Source of the DNA: an uncultured Actinomyces sp.
GTDB lineage: Bacteria; Actinomycetota; Actinomycetes; Actinomycetales; Actinomycetaceae
Assembly: GCA_900556405.1 (NCBI GenBank)
Contig: USPB01000005.1
Location: 1-22,920, forward strand
Length of the DNA: 22,920 nt
Direction of reading: 5' to 3'
Every line of letters begins with the position of its first letter. Position 1 is the first letter of the stretch. A program made the position numbers and the translations under genes. Positions 7,353 to 16,235 of this stretch are shown here, in pieces. The notes beneath the pieces were generated by a model, which ran no database searches, was not told where the DNA came from, and saw nothing but the letters and a program-made list of their open reading frames with translations.

Positions 7353-9781
7353 CGCACTCCCCTTCCCCGTCCTCCGAGCAGGCCGGCAGTCGCTCGTCCC
7401 AGCCGTCTCTTCAAACGACCTTTCTTCGCCTCCGCTGCAAAGGTCTCGAACGCCGCGGATGAAACTGCGTCGATCAAACCGTCCTTGGCAGCCTGACGCA
7501 CCTCATTTCTGAGCGCACGGTCATCACACACGTCGATGAGGAAATCCTCCGCTCCCTGGGCACGGGCAGGGATGAGACAGCTGCAGCGAACACTCATGGC
7601 AAGCGTGACCGCTTGAGCGAACCCCCGCCTCGTGGACGCCTGACCAGTCAGGGCGACGTGCGCGCACCGCCGTGCCCACTCCTCGTCGGCTGCGACCATG
7701 CGCGTCACCGCACTGGTGTCGGCACAGGTCAGAATGACCCAACCAAAGTAGTCCGCCATTAACTCCGACATCGCAGGGACGGAGGACATAAACGTCGACA
7801 GATGCGGGTTGCCCTCACGCGGATCGCCAATCACCTGTCGGCAGCACTGCTCTGTTGCGTAGACCTGCGCCACGTACGTCGCCAGTCTCTCGTCTTTCAT
7901 AACGACTCTCGCCAGGTACAGGCCGGTGAGCAATTGACGCAGGGGAATCGCCGGCTCGCGCGCCGCAAGCACGGCGCTAACCTGGTGCAACAGCCACTGG
8001 CATGCTGCCCCCGTGAGTTCGCGCTGAGTCTGCGCCCACGCCTCGATGAGTGCGCAATCATTCGGCAGCTCCACGCAGTTCCACACGAGGCGCCAGCTGT
8101 CCGGAGGTAGTTTCCCGACACTGGACAGCTGCTCAGCGCGTTCATTGACGGGCAGCGAGGCGATCCGCACCGCTTCATGCCACGCCTCCACGGTGCGTCG
8201 CGTCGCCGGTTCGAGGCCCGAGCATTGCCCCAGCCACTCCCATGTTCCCCGTGACAGCAGTGACAGGTCACCCGGCGCTCCCCCTCTCCAGCGGCGCAAG
8301 AGCTCCTCCGCGAGCGCCTGGTCGATCTCGTCGCCGTACGCCCACCTCTCGCGGTCACGCCCCATATCAGGGTGAGCTGCCCACGCGTGGGCTAGACGGT
8401 CCACGACGTCCACGCGGCCGGCGGCAACCAGTGGAGTGTCCAGCGTGCGAGCCACCGAAGCCACGACAGGCAGGAGTTCTGTCGGGCAACGCTGCGCGGC
8501 CTGCGTCAGTAGGACGCCAGCCTGCCTGCGCGCGTCATCGTCCTCCCACTGGAGGCACACCTCGACGGGCGCGGCAGCGAGCGCCGATATCAATGCCTCG
8601 CTGGCCCCCGGCACGTCGCGCGAAGATTCGAGCGCCGACATGAGGACGCCGACAGCCAAGTCGTGACTGTCAGTCGCCAGTAGAGCCACGACCGCAGCGC
8701 CCGCAGCTTCTGCATCGGCGGGAGTTGCAACCGCGCAGGTGACGGCAACATCCAGCAACGGATCCCCGTAGAAGAACAGTTCCTCGTCCTGTCCGCCCTG
8801 CGCGAGACCCCGCAGGGCTTCCATCACGGTTGCCCAGTCGCCAGCATTGCCCCGTTCCTTCGTCAACGACGCCAGAGCTGCGGCCCGCGTAGCCAGGTCA
8901 CGTCCGAGGAATTCCTCCCATCGACGCGCAACCTCAATTGCCGCGAGCGCGTCGGCGGGGTCCTCGTGGAGGAACCAGTCCGCCTGGGTCAGTGCGGACT
9001 CCGTCGGGGTGACCGGCGTGAGAATACGACGGTCGAGGTCGATGATAGTGACACCGGCGCGCACGACGGTCGGGTCGGGCTGAGGTCCGAACGCGGGGCT
9101 TGCAGCAACGATGTCCGCTTTCGTCGTCATCGGATCAGGGACGAGGCCTCGGATCGAGAGCGACAGGGCACGGGTGCTGTCCACAAACAGCGTCCCCAAG
9201 GCGATCCACCTGGTTGCCACGGCCTCGTCGGCAGTGATGAGGACCAGGCGCTTGGGATTGTCGGCGGTCACTTCCTCGACCATCGTGAGGAACTGCGCGA
9301 AATGCTCGACTGCCCATCCATCGGCTCGGACCATGTCACGCAAGGCGTCGGCCTGGTAGTCGGGGGCGATTGCGAGCGGGGAGGGCCATCTGTCGATCAT
9401 CTGACCAGGTGCCTTCTCAAGGCACCAGTTGAGGGCACCGAACAGCTGCGCCGGTCGCATCATCCCGAAGTCATCCGGATCGCAGGTCGCGATCGCCTGA
9501 GTCAGGAGATTACCCGGACGGCCGTTATTAGTGAGCCCCGTGGAAATACCGCGCGACAGATAGTACCTACCGGCGTGCTCGCAGTATGCGAAGGAGGGTG
9601 GGTGTTCCAGCGGATCGTGATCAGCGTTCCATCCCACCACCACGCGGTGAAGCATGGTGTCGCGAATGACCTGACGGTCCTGAGCATTCATCCCCTCGGA
9701 GATCGCCTGAAAGTTGAAACCGTCGATCCCGTCAATGGCCTCGTTGGCCCGCGTGTCGGTGTAGAGCGCCACGTCGAACAT
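7349..9781 (-). CDS. GTPase-associated protein 1 (GAP1-N2-like) protein
   Basis: An 810-residue, apparently cytosolic protein. Residues 1-130 carry the pattern I associate with the GAP1 N-terminal domain type 2: MFDVALYTDTR, GFNFQAISEG (21-30), HPPSFAYC (60-67), GRYYLSRGISTG (71-82), GRPGNLLTQAI (88-98), DPDDF (101-105), RPAQLFGA (109-116). The remainder is mostly alpha-helical, Ala/Leu-rich, consistent with the GAP1 middle and C-terminal regions, and ends in a basic tail rich in R and K. GAP1 proteins are known only from genome neighbourhoods with paired GTPases, where an adaptor or effector-platform role has been predicted. It lies between the two GTPase genes: start ATG 4 nt after the upstream stop, and its TGA overlaps the next GTG. 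No enzyme motif is apparent to me. Confidence 0.75.
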   Translation of the reverse strand: MFDVALYTDTRANEAIDGIDGFNFQAISEGMNAQDRQVIRDTMLHRVVVGWNADHDPLEHPPSFAYCEHAGRYYLSRGISTGLTNNGRPGNLLTQAIATCDPDDFGMMRPAQLFGALNWCLEKAPGQMIDRWPSPLAIAPDYQADALRDMVRADGWAVEHFAQFLTMVEEVTADNPKRLVLITADEAVATRWIALGTLFVDSTRALSLSIRGLVPDPMTTKADIVAASPAFGPQPDPTVVRAGVTIIDLDRRILTPVTPTESALTQADWFLHEDPADALAAIEVARRWEEFLGRDLATRAAALASLTKERGNAGDWATVMEALRGLAQGGQDEELFFYGDPLLDVAVTCAVATPADAEAAGAAVVALLATDSHDLAVGVLMSALESSRDVPGASEALISALAAAPVEVCLQWEDDDARRQAGVLLTQAAQRCPTELLPVVASVARTLDTPLVAAGRVDVVDRLAHAWAAHPDMGRDRERWAYGDEIDQALAEELLRRWRGGAPGDLSLLSRGTWEWLGQCSGLEPATRRTVEAWHEAVRIASLPVNERAEQLSSVGKLPPDSWRLVWNCVELPNDCALIEAWAQTQRELTGAACQWLLHQVSAVLAAREPAIPLRQLLTGLYLARVVMKDERLATYVAQVYATEQCCRQVIGDPREGNPHLSTFMSSVPAMSELMADYFGWVILTCADTSAVTRMVAADEEWARRCAHVALTGQASTRRGFAQAVTLAMSVRCSCLIPARAQGAEDFLIDVCDDRALRNEVRQAAKDGLIDAVSSAAFETFAAEAKKGRLKRRLGRATAGLLGGRGRGVR

Positions 9782-9785
9782 CGCT

Positions 9786-10997
9786 TCACCCCTGCTTTGG
9801 AAGGAAGCCGCGCTGCGCCATCAGCCAGAGGAGAGGCTCGGCCACCCTGTGGGGCATGAGACCGCGTTCATCCACGCGCTGCATTGCGTAATCCGGCTCA
9901 GATCCCAACGCCGACAGCCCAAAGAACCGGTAGTTCTCGTAGTTCGTGTCGAGCATTGTCAGCAACCCATCGCCTCCCCAGTGCGACACCATCGAGGCGA
10001 CGTGATCGTGCACAGATGCACCCTCCTCTTCGTCGTAGTACCCAAGAGTTGATGAGGGACGACGGATCGGATTATTTTCCGGAACATCCGACCAGAATGC
10101 GTCGATCTTTGAAATGACAATAGCGATCGGCTGCTTAATTTTCCGATTGTGCTTCGTGGCCTCGTTCTGGCGCATCACTTCCGTCACGGCGTGCAGGACG
10201 TTTTCCGGAGCTGTCTCGACACGCTGGTCCTTCGCAGCCGTTCCACGCCCCGCATTCCCGGGGAAGCTGAAGGGATCCAAGAGAAGGATGATCCCGTTGG
10301 TCGCCAGCAGGTAGGTCATGCTGAGCGCGCGCTCATCAACAGCAAGGTCCTCGCCGGCCGTGTCGTAGAAAGAAAAAACCGTCGATGTGAAGTCACCGAA
10401 GACCGTTTTCGCGATCCCACGTCGCGCCCGCTGCCACTCGAAGACGACGGGGCTTGTCTTGTCGCCGTCCGCCTGTTGCGTCTGCGCCGGCAGTTGACCC
10501 GAGGAGGATTCCATCTGCTTGAGCAGGCGCTCCAGCCGCACCTCCTGGCCGTTGTTATCCCCAGCCTTGCACAGGCGAATCGTGTCCCTAAAACGTCGCC
10601 CAACCGGCCCGTTCATGGCGAGTTCACGCATGAGGACAGCCAGCATGACGGTCTTGCCCGATGAGCGCGCGCCGACCAGGCCAAACAGTGAAGAATCGCG
10701 CGAAAAACCGCTCGGCAAACGGGAGTGGCACTGCGGACACAGCCGCACACCTGTGCTACCCAAACAATCGGGGCATTGCGCCCTCCTCGTGTCGCTGACC
10801 AAGGAGGTACGGGAGGGCACGAATGCCGGATAGTACTCTTTCAGGTCGCCAAAGTGCGCGGCGCGCACGCGATCAATGTCCTTGGTGCACTCTTTCTTAC
10901 CAACGGCTGCTCGTCCCGGACAGCGGAACGCTACCTTCCGCAGATCAATGTCCGTGTAGCAATACGGGCACGGCGCTGTCACATTCAGCAGACTCAT
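9786..10997 (-). CDS. Soluble zinc-ribbon TRAFAC-like GTPase (DO-GTPase-like)
   Basis: A 403-residue protein without membrane segments. The N-terminus has CPYC (10-13) with C26 and C37, then CPDC (75-78) and CPQC (87-90), which would form two zinc-binding modules. The P-loop domain follows: Walker A GARSSGKT (109-116), DTAGE (212-216) for G3/switch II, hydrophobic ILLLDPF (237-243), and SKID (296-299) for G4. A conserved-looking ending PHRVAEPLLWL closes the domain. It is the first of two GTPases flanking GAP1 and differs from the second in lacking membrane anchors, suggesting a cytosolic and a membrane partner. The ATG at 10995-10997 follows an AAGGA-type ribosome site located within the end of the FN3 gene; the gap to that gene is 3 nt. 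GTP preference is inferred from G4 and is not certain. Confidence 0.75.
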   Translation of the reverse strand: MSLLNVTAPCPYCYTDIDLRKVAFRCPGRAAVGKKECTKDIDRVRAAHFGDLKEYYPAFVPSRTSLVSDTRRAQCPDCLGSTGVRLCPQCHSRLPSGFSRDSSLFGLVGARSSGKTVMLAVLMRELAMNGPVGRRFRDTIRLCKAGDNNGQEVRLERLLKQMESSSGQLPAQTQQADGDKTSPVVFEWQRARRGIAKTVFGDFTSTVFSFYDTAGEDLAVDERALSMTYLLATNGIILLLDPFSFPGNAGRGTAAKDQRVETAPENVLHAVTEVMRQNEATKHNRKIKQPIAIVISKIDAFWSDVPENNPIRRPSSTLGYYDEEEGASVHDHVASMVSHWGGDGLLTMLDTNYENYRFFGLSALGSEPDYAMQRVDERGLMPHRVAEPLLWLMAQRGFLPKQG

Positions 10998-11000
10998 CTG

Positions 11001-13736
11001 TCATCCTTTCAGGGACGAGGTGGGGGGATCGCTCAGCTGGATCCGCGCGGCCATGCCCGCAAAAAGACGCACCCAGTACGCGCCCTTGATAGTGGGGACT
11101 TGGAACGTGCGGGACTGTGTGAGACCCGACGAGAAGTCCAGCTCCAGTCGGGCGATCTCCTCACCATCTTGCACTCGGGCTGGCATGTAGGGACCCGTCG
11201 ACAACACCGCTACCAGTTCCGCCACGCCGCGAAAGCCCTCGCTCGTCACGTTCACTGTCGCATTGCGCCCTCCGAAGAAACGTCGGGGCAGTTTGAGTTC
11301 GTACGACAGTGCAGGTGCCACGGCCTCGAGCTCAACCGTGACCGGCGAACACACCCTCTCGTTGCCGACGCCGACGACGACCGTGCCGACCGATACCTCG
11401 GTCACCGTATCCGCGTCGACGATGCGAACACCGCCGTCTCGCTTGTAGGAAAACTTATCGACCCTCATGTGGTCCGTGCGCCCATCGACGCTTGTCCACA
11501 CGACGTCCATCAGGTAATCCCCACTCGGCCAGACCCACGAGACGCTCAGCTGCGTCCCGAAACGTTCCACCCGGACATCACGGGGTGGAGGCGCCGTCCC
11601 AGCGACGACCGCCCGGCCCGCCACTGCCTCGTCCCCATCCCACGTGAGCGGAACATATAGATGCACACCTGTCTGCTCGTGGATATCCATCGACTGCCGG
11701 TTGCCGCTACTGCGGATCACGCCGACGATCTTCGTACCGCCCAGCTCGTCGAGACGTTTCACCGTGACCCGATCCCCTTGCGACATGGGAGCGTCGGCGG
11801 GCAGCGTCCACACATCCGTCGTGTAACCGGGGATGTCCGTCCACTCGGCGCAAATCCCGGGCTTACCGTTCGGCATCCGCGTGTTCCCCAAGCGCAGGTC
11901 CTCCACGGGGCGCACGAGGCCGCGCGCAGTCACGGGTACCTCCACCATCTGCGAGAACGCAGGTCGCCCACCGACAATGAAATGTGCCTGAAGGAGCGCC
12001 GTATACGTCTGCCCCAGACGCAGTCCATCGAGGCGCTGACGTCCCTTCGTAGACACCGGGAAGGCGCGTCGACCCCCATCCGCACCAACAAGCTCCACCG
12101 ATACTCCGGTCGCTTGATCCGGTGTTCGCCAAAACACGGTCGCTTCCGTCGCCGTCACAACGACGCCGGTCTCAAACGGCGGCGGCAACACAGTCACCCG
12201 AGCGGTCGCGGGAGCGGAACACACACCCCCCTGATGGAAGGCAAACACCGCGTAGACAACCTCCCTGGCCACCACAGGTGTTCTGTCGAGGACCTGCTGG
12301 TCGCGCACAGCTGACGCAACCTGAAAGCCAGACGTCGGATTCGCGGGAACTCCCGCGTCACTGCGAACCACCGCGAAACACACGTCGTCGTCCCGGACCC
12401 CCCTCCACGACACGAGGACCCCACCCCTATCGGGATCGAAGGCGGCGCTCACCACAGTTGGCGGGTCGGGCGGGATGCGCAACAGCAGGTCCGAAATCTC
12501 CTCGTCTTCACGGTCGACCGCACGCGCGTCGGCTAACGCCGCCCTTGCAGCGGCGTAATCCCTCACCGCGAACGCCCGACGGTAGGCGTCCATCGCCGCG
12601 CTCTTACGGCTTTCTGCAGCCGCGAGTGCCTCCCCCACCTGGGCGGACAATGGGTTCGCCGCCTCGTCCCCGGGGTTGGCGGCTACGACAGTGTAGGCCC
12701 TGCGCGCGCGTGCGAGAGCCCCTGCGGCGATCATGTCCGTGACACTGGCGAAGTCCAGCGTCGGCTCGTTGGTCGGAACACGGGCGAGCAGGCGTCGCGC
12801 ATCCAGATCCGCCAGTCCCATGGATGTTAAGCGGCCTAACGCCAGCGTCTGAGTGAGCCCCTGGCGCCGCAACTGCTCCGCTTGATCCGCGAACCACGCC
12901 AGGACGCAGGCGCACACATCCGCGTCTGTTGAGCACTGCTCCGCGAGTGCCGTGAGCGTCTTCTTCGCACTTTCCGAGGCATCATCCGAGCGCGCATTGG
13001 CGGCCGACTGAGACTGGCGCAAATCAGCCATACCTATCATGCGACGCCTGTTGGAACCCACGACGGCACTCAGCTCATCGATAACACGAATGTCCTTCGG
13101 GCGCACTGCACGCTCGTGCAGCACCAGTACATCCACAACATTTCGAAACGAGGGATGCAACCTGATCTTCGAGGCCAGAGCAGCCTTCCGATCCTCACGG
13201 ACATCCACGCGTGGGCACACGCGGATCCCCTGCCTGGTCGCCGCCGCAGACAAATCCCGGTCCGTCAGAGACGAACCGATGCCACTTGAGGTTGCGGCGC
13301 GGCGCAGTTCCTCAACAGTTAGGACGCCGATCGGATTATCTTGTTTGAGGGCCCGTACGAAGGCGTCGAGTTCCTCTAGGCCCGCCGCGGACGCCTGCTT
13401 GCGCACGGCCGCCCACAGCGTCGGGTCATACAAGGACTCCCCCAGTGCCTTTTTCACGGCCTTGAGCAGTTGACTGATCGAAAGTACGACAGGAATCCTC
13501 GATTTGTTGAGGAACATGTCGAGGCTCTTGATGTGCTTGGTGAGCTCATCGCTCGACATCCCGGGAGTAAGGGCGAAGAGCACGGTGGCGTCCGCCTTGG
13601 CGAGCGCCTGGATCCGGGCGTTACGATCAGTCGTGTCGCTCAACGCTCGCAGCGCTTCCGCAACGGAGGATTGCCAGGCCACATTAGCCTTGTAGGGCTG
13701 AAGGACAGAGTCCCGATAGGCTTTTTTATCAAACAC
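11001..13736 (-). CDS. Large helical / fibronectin type III protein of the Hsp70 operon
   Basis: A 911-residue protein with no signal peptide. Residues 1-420 are helical; 375-420 (MDAYRRAFAVRDYAAARAALADARAVD) looks like TPR-type helical hairpins. From 424 (PPDPPTVVSAAF, VLVSWRGV) there are several fibronectin-III-like beta modules (about 424-510, 510-600, 605-710, 715-820), with typical W and Y/T core residues (VFWRTP, GICAEWTD, LSVSWVW). A last beta domain spans about 830-911. It is the third gene of the operon, 31 nt after the Hsp70 stop. The GTG start at 13734-13736 has only a distant GGAG. FN3 domains are usually extracellular in bacteria, but a cytoplasmic place beside Hsp70 implies a scaffold or client-binding role; this is inference. 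There is no J-domain HPD motif, so it is not an evident DnaJ. Confidence 0.7.
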   Translation of the reverse strand: MFDKKAYRDSVLQPYKANVAWQSSVAEALRALSDTTDRNARIQALAKADATVLFALTPGMSSDELTKHIKSLDMFLNKSRIPVVLSISQLLKAVKKALGESLYDPTLWAAVRKQASAAGLEELDAFVRALKQDNPIGVLTVEELRRAATSSGIGSSLTDRDLSAAATRQGIRVCPRVDVREDRKAALASKIRLHPSFRNVVDVLVLHERAVRPKDIRVIDELSAVVGSNRRRMIGMADLRQSQSAANARSDDASESAKKTLTALAEQCSTDADVCACVLAWFADQAEQLRRQGLTQTLALGRLTSMGLADLDARRLLARVPTNEPTLDFASVTDMIAAGALARARRAYTVVAANPGDEAANPLSAQVGEALAAAESRKSAAMDAYRRAFAVRDYAAARAALADARAVDREDEEISDLLLRIPPDPPTVVSAAFDPDRGGVLVSWRGVRDDDVCFAVVRSDAGVPANPTSGFQVASAVRDQQVLDRTPVVAREVVYAVFAFHQGGVCSAPATARVTVLPPPFETGVVVTATEATVFWRTPDQATGVSVELVGADGGRRAFPVSTKGRQRLDGLRLGQTYTALLQAHFIVGGRPAFSQMVEVPVTARGLVRPVEDLRLGNTRMPNGKPGICAEWTDIPGYTTDVWTLPADAPMSQGDRVTVKRLDELGGTKIVGVIRSSGNRQSMDIHEQTGVHLYVPLTWDGDEAVAGRAVVAGTAPPPRDVRVERFGTQLSVSWVWPSGDYLMDVVWTSVDGRTDHMRVDKFSYKRDGGVRIVDADTVTEVSVGTVVVGVGNERVCSPVTVELEAVAPALSYELKLPRRFFGGRNATVNVTSEGFRGVAELVAVLSTGPYMPARVQDGEEIARLELDFSSGLTQSRTFQVPTIKGAYWVRLFAGMAARIQLSDPPTSSLKG

Positions 13737-13767
13737 CGTGCTCGTCGCCTACTCCTTCTCGTTTCTC

Positions 13768-15372
13768 CTATGACCGGGTCGTGATCCCAGCGATCTGTTT
13801 CTTCGCTTTTTGCACATCCTCCTGCGTCAGGATCGACACGGCGGCCTGCGCCCTAAAGGACTTACCCGTCGTCGGCTCGACGAGAACCAGCGTGGCAACA
13901 CCTTCCTCGGAAATCTCCAGGGTGACCTCCAGGGGGTCCCCCTTGCGCATCGGAGGCAGGCCATCGACGGTTGTGCTCGGCCCAGATACCATCGCCTTGT
14001 TGTCTGCCGGATTCTCAGACTCTGTTTCGCCGCCCTGCTCGTAGAGGGCAGACTCGACGCTCGTTTGACCATCGAAGAGAATGCCGGCCGTCATCGAGGC
14101 AGTAAGCGGTAGCGTCTCGTTCGCGTGCGCAAGGAAATACACATACTGCTCGTAGTTACCGGCTGCGTCCTCCCTCGAGAGTTCGAGTCCCAGCCCGCGC
14201 GACAACACGTTCGTCACCACGGTGCGACGCGGGCCGAGGCTCGGCAGGGCACCCGCCCCCGAGGCAGCCTCCCCTGCTCCGCCGTCCATGTCAGCAAATC
14301 CAGGATCGGGGATCTCACCCTGCCCGAAGATTGCCGCACCCTTGGCGACCGACAGATCGAAGTCGGTGTTCTCTACGGTAAATCCTGCCCCGGTCAGCGC
14401 ATTCCTGATCATGGGCATACGCGAGGAGCCGCCAACCAGGAGATAACGGTCGATCGTGAGACCCGGGAACTTGGCGCGCGCCGTGTCGATGACTCGGCGC
14501 GTAATATCTACCGTCTGAGTCACCAGATGCGAGGTGGCCGCTTCGAACTCCTCTCGGGTCACTTCGACGCGCTCCTTCTTGTCCTCGTAGCGCAAGAGCA
14601 GATTGGTCGACGGTCGCACGGTGAGCATCTTTTTGGCATCCTCGACGGCAACGCGCAGCTCGGTCATGAAGTCATCGTCCATGGAGGGATCGTTATCGTC
14701 CTCAAGGCCCGCCTGCGCAATAAAACGCTGCAGGAAGATATCTTCTAGGCACTGGTCCCAGTCGGCACCGCCAAGTAGCCGGTTGCCGTCAATGGCAATG
14801 ACCTCGACCTCGCCGGCGCGCGTCTTGAGAATGGTCGTGTCGAAGGTTCCGCCGCCGAGGTCGAAGACGAGTAGTGTCTGTTCTTCCTCCTGGCGTGCGC
14901 ACAGAGCGATCGCGGCTGCAACAGGTTCGGGAATAATGCCAACGACTTCCAAGCCAGCGATCTCTCCGGCTTGTTTGGTGGCCTGACGTTCCTGCGTACC
15001 GAAGTACGCGGGAACCGTGATGACAACCTTGTTGATGTCCAGGCCGTTCTGGCTGTTGGCGTTGTTCACCAGTTCTTTGAGGATTAGCGCAGAAATAGAC
15101 TCAGGCGTGTACTCCTGGTCACGAAATTCGAGCGGGTATTCCTCACCCATGTGACGCTTAATAAGGGAGCAGGCGTTGTCTGGGTCGCTCACCTGTGTCT
15201 GCTTGGCCTGACTGCCGATATCGACAGTGCCATCGTCGTTGAAGTAGACAACCGAGGGAGTCGTGTCTTCCCCGACGAAGTTCTTGACGATTTCCGCCAT
15301 ACCGATGTCACTGATCATGGCCACCGCGGAGTACGTCGTTCCCAGGTCGATGCCATACACCTTGTCGCTCAT
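13768..15372 (-). CDS. Hsp70 family protein lacking the lid (DnaK-like)
   Basis: A 534-residue Hsp70. The ATPase domain is complete: phosphate-1 IDLGTTYSAV (8-17), PAYFGTQERQATKQAGEIAGL region (121-141), EPVAAAIAL (149-157), phosphate-2 FDLGGGTFD (170-178), and adenosine motif VGGSSRMP (313-320). A linker-like stretch and a short beta substrate domain follow (about 385-515), but the usual 80-100-residue helical lid and acidic tail are missing; housekeeping DnaK is about 610-640 residues. The SBD carries an inserted acidic loop (GGETESENPADN). The ATG overlaps the stop of the GrpE-like gene (ATGA). No DnaJ is encoded nearby. It is a dedicated, operon-bound chaperone and not the housekeeping dnaK, since it lies with GTPases. 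A role in holding or releasing the FN3 or GAP1 protein is inference. Confidence 0.9.
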   Translation of the reverse strand: MSDKVYGIDLGTTYSAVAMISDIGMAEIVKNFVGEDTTPSVVYFNDDGTVDIGSQAKQTQVSDPDNACSLIKRHMGEEYPLEFRDQEYTPESISALILKELVNNANSQNGLDINKVVITVPAYFGTQERQATKQAGEIAGLEVVGIIPEPVAAAIALCARQEEEQTLLVFDLGGGTFDTTILKTRAGEVEVIAIDGNRLLGGADWDQCLEDIFLQRFIAQAGLEDDNDPSMDDDFMTELRVAVEDAKKMLTVRPSTNLLLRYEDKKERVEVTREEFEAATSHLVTQTVDITRRVIDTARAKFPGLTIDRYLLVGGSSRMPMIRNALTGAGFTVENTDFDLSVAKGAAIFGQGEIPDPGFADMDGGAGEAASGAGALPSLGPRRTVVTNVLSRGLGLELSREDAAGNYEQYVYFLAHANETLPLTASMTAGILFDGQTSVESALYEQGGETESENPADNKAMVSGPSTTVDGLPPMRKGDPLEVTLEISEEGVATLVLVEPTTGKSFRAQAAVSILTQEDVQKAKKQIAGITTRS

Positions 15373-16064
15373 TCGAGGGTTCCTTCCTGATCTGATTCCT
15401 CGTTCGCGTGCGGATCGTCAGCCGAGCTATCGAGTTCAGCGTCGTAGCGGTAGACGCTCACCTGCGCGGGCAAGAATGCGCGTTCCGAACCCGGACGGAC
15501 GAGGCCTTGGCGCAATACCTTCGCAACCGTCCAGTCCAGCCCCTGATCCCCTGTCCGCACAGTCTTGCGCGACGCATGCACCGACCTGTCGAAGACAGCA
15601 CCGGGGGCCGCTCCAACGGATTCAACACCGATGAGGTCAAGTGTCTCGATGAGCGCGTCATGGAAATATTCGAACTCGACGTCGGCCCGGTACCCCTCCC
15701 CGTGTACCCGTGCGAGCTGTGCAGCGTCCGCGGACTGTGTGACGAGAATGGCGAGCCGCGTCAATACGGGTCCAAGAAGCTGCTGCACCTGGTCAACCTG
15801 CAGGGACTCCACACGGTTCTGCAGTTTACGCACCAAGTCCTCGTAGAACTCCGTCCGCTCGGTAAGTGTTCGCACGCTGTCACCCAGGTCGCCGAGCAGC
15901 TGCGCGATCTGAGCGTTTGTCACAGTCACCTGCTCCTCGCCGACCTCAGCGCTTGAGGCAACCTTTTCCCCACTATCACTTGCTACGGAACTATCGAGCA
16001 CCTCATCTACCACGCTTGGCACGGATGCAGCCTCCTCGAAAGCCTCTCCTCGCACGTCAGACAC
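15369..16064 (-). CDS. GrpE-like nucleotide exchange factor
   Basis: A 231-residue protein and the first gene of the operon. It has an acidic, disordered N-terminus (1-48), a long helical region with coiled-coil character (50-145: LGDLGDSVRTLTERTEFYEDLVRKL etc.), and then a beta-rich module (148-207: VGAAPGAVFDRSVHASRKTV, LDWTVAKVLRQGLV, AFLPAQVSV) matching the GrpE head that opens the Hsp70 nucleotide cleft. An acidic tail ends the protein. The start GTG at 16062-16064 is chosen because GGAGGGAG lies 6 bases upstream; the open frame to 16190 lacks such a site. The stop overlaps the Hsp70 start (ATGA). Its role as exchange factor for the adjacent Hsp70 follows from family and coupling; sequence is divergent from housekeeping GrpE. 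Confidence 0.78.
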   Translation of the reverse strand: MSDVRGEAFEEAASVPSVVDEVLDSSVASDSGEKVASSAEVGEEQVTVTNAQIAQLLGDLGDSVRTLTERTEFYEDLVRKLQNRVESLQVDQVQQLLGPVLTRLAILVTQSADAAQLARVHGEGYRADVEFEYFHDALIETLDLIGVESVGAAPGAVFDRSVHASRKTVRTGDQGLDWTVAKVLRQGLVRPGSERAFLPAQVSVYRYDAELDSSADDPHANEESDQEGTLE

Positions 16065-16235
16065 GCTTCTCCCTCCAGTTACAGCATCATCGCAATGACC
16101 TGAGTTCCTTCCCTGACCGCCTATTCTAACTCTTGACACCCATGTGACGGCAGCCTCATCCACGACTCGGACAGCGAGGATCGCGCACATGTGCCATCAC
16201 ATTCGTCTGCACAAAGACAAACGACCGGTCGCCTA
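16065..16235 (-). promoter_or_regulatory. Upstream region of the Hsp70-GTPase operon
   Basis: On the minus strand TAGAAT (plus 16123-16128) is a -10-like hexamer about 60 bases upstream of the GTG start. The -35 position holds only a weak GCCGTC, so an activator or alternative sigma factor is possible. A perfect 10-bp palindrome GCACATGTGC lies at 16185-16194. No HspR/HAIR-type (CTTGAGT-N7-ACTCAAG) or CIRCE element is visible, so control by classic heat-shock repressors is not supported. Confidence 0.35.

Noticed and set aside
16065..16235. HspR (HAIR) or CIRCE heat-shock operator for the Hsp70 operon
   Set aside because: Neither consensus is present; only a short palindrome and a weak promoter are seen.
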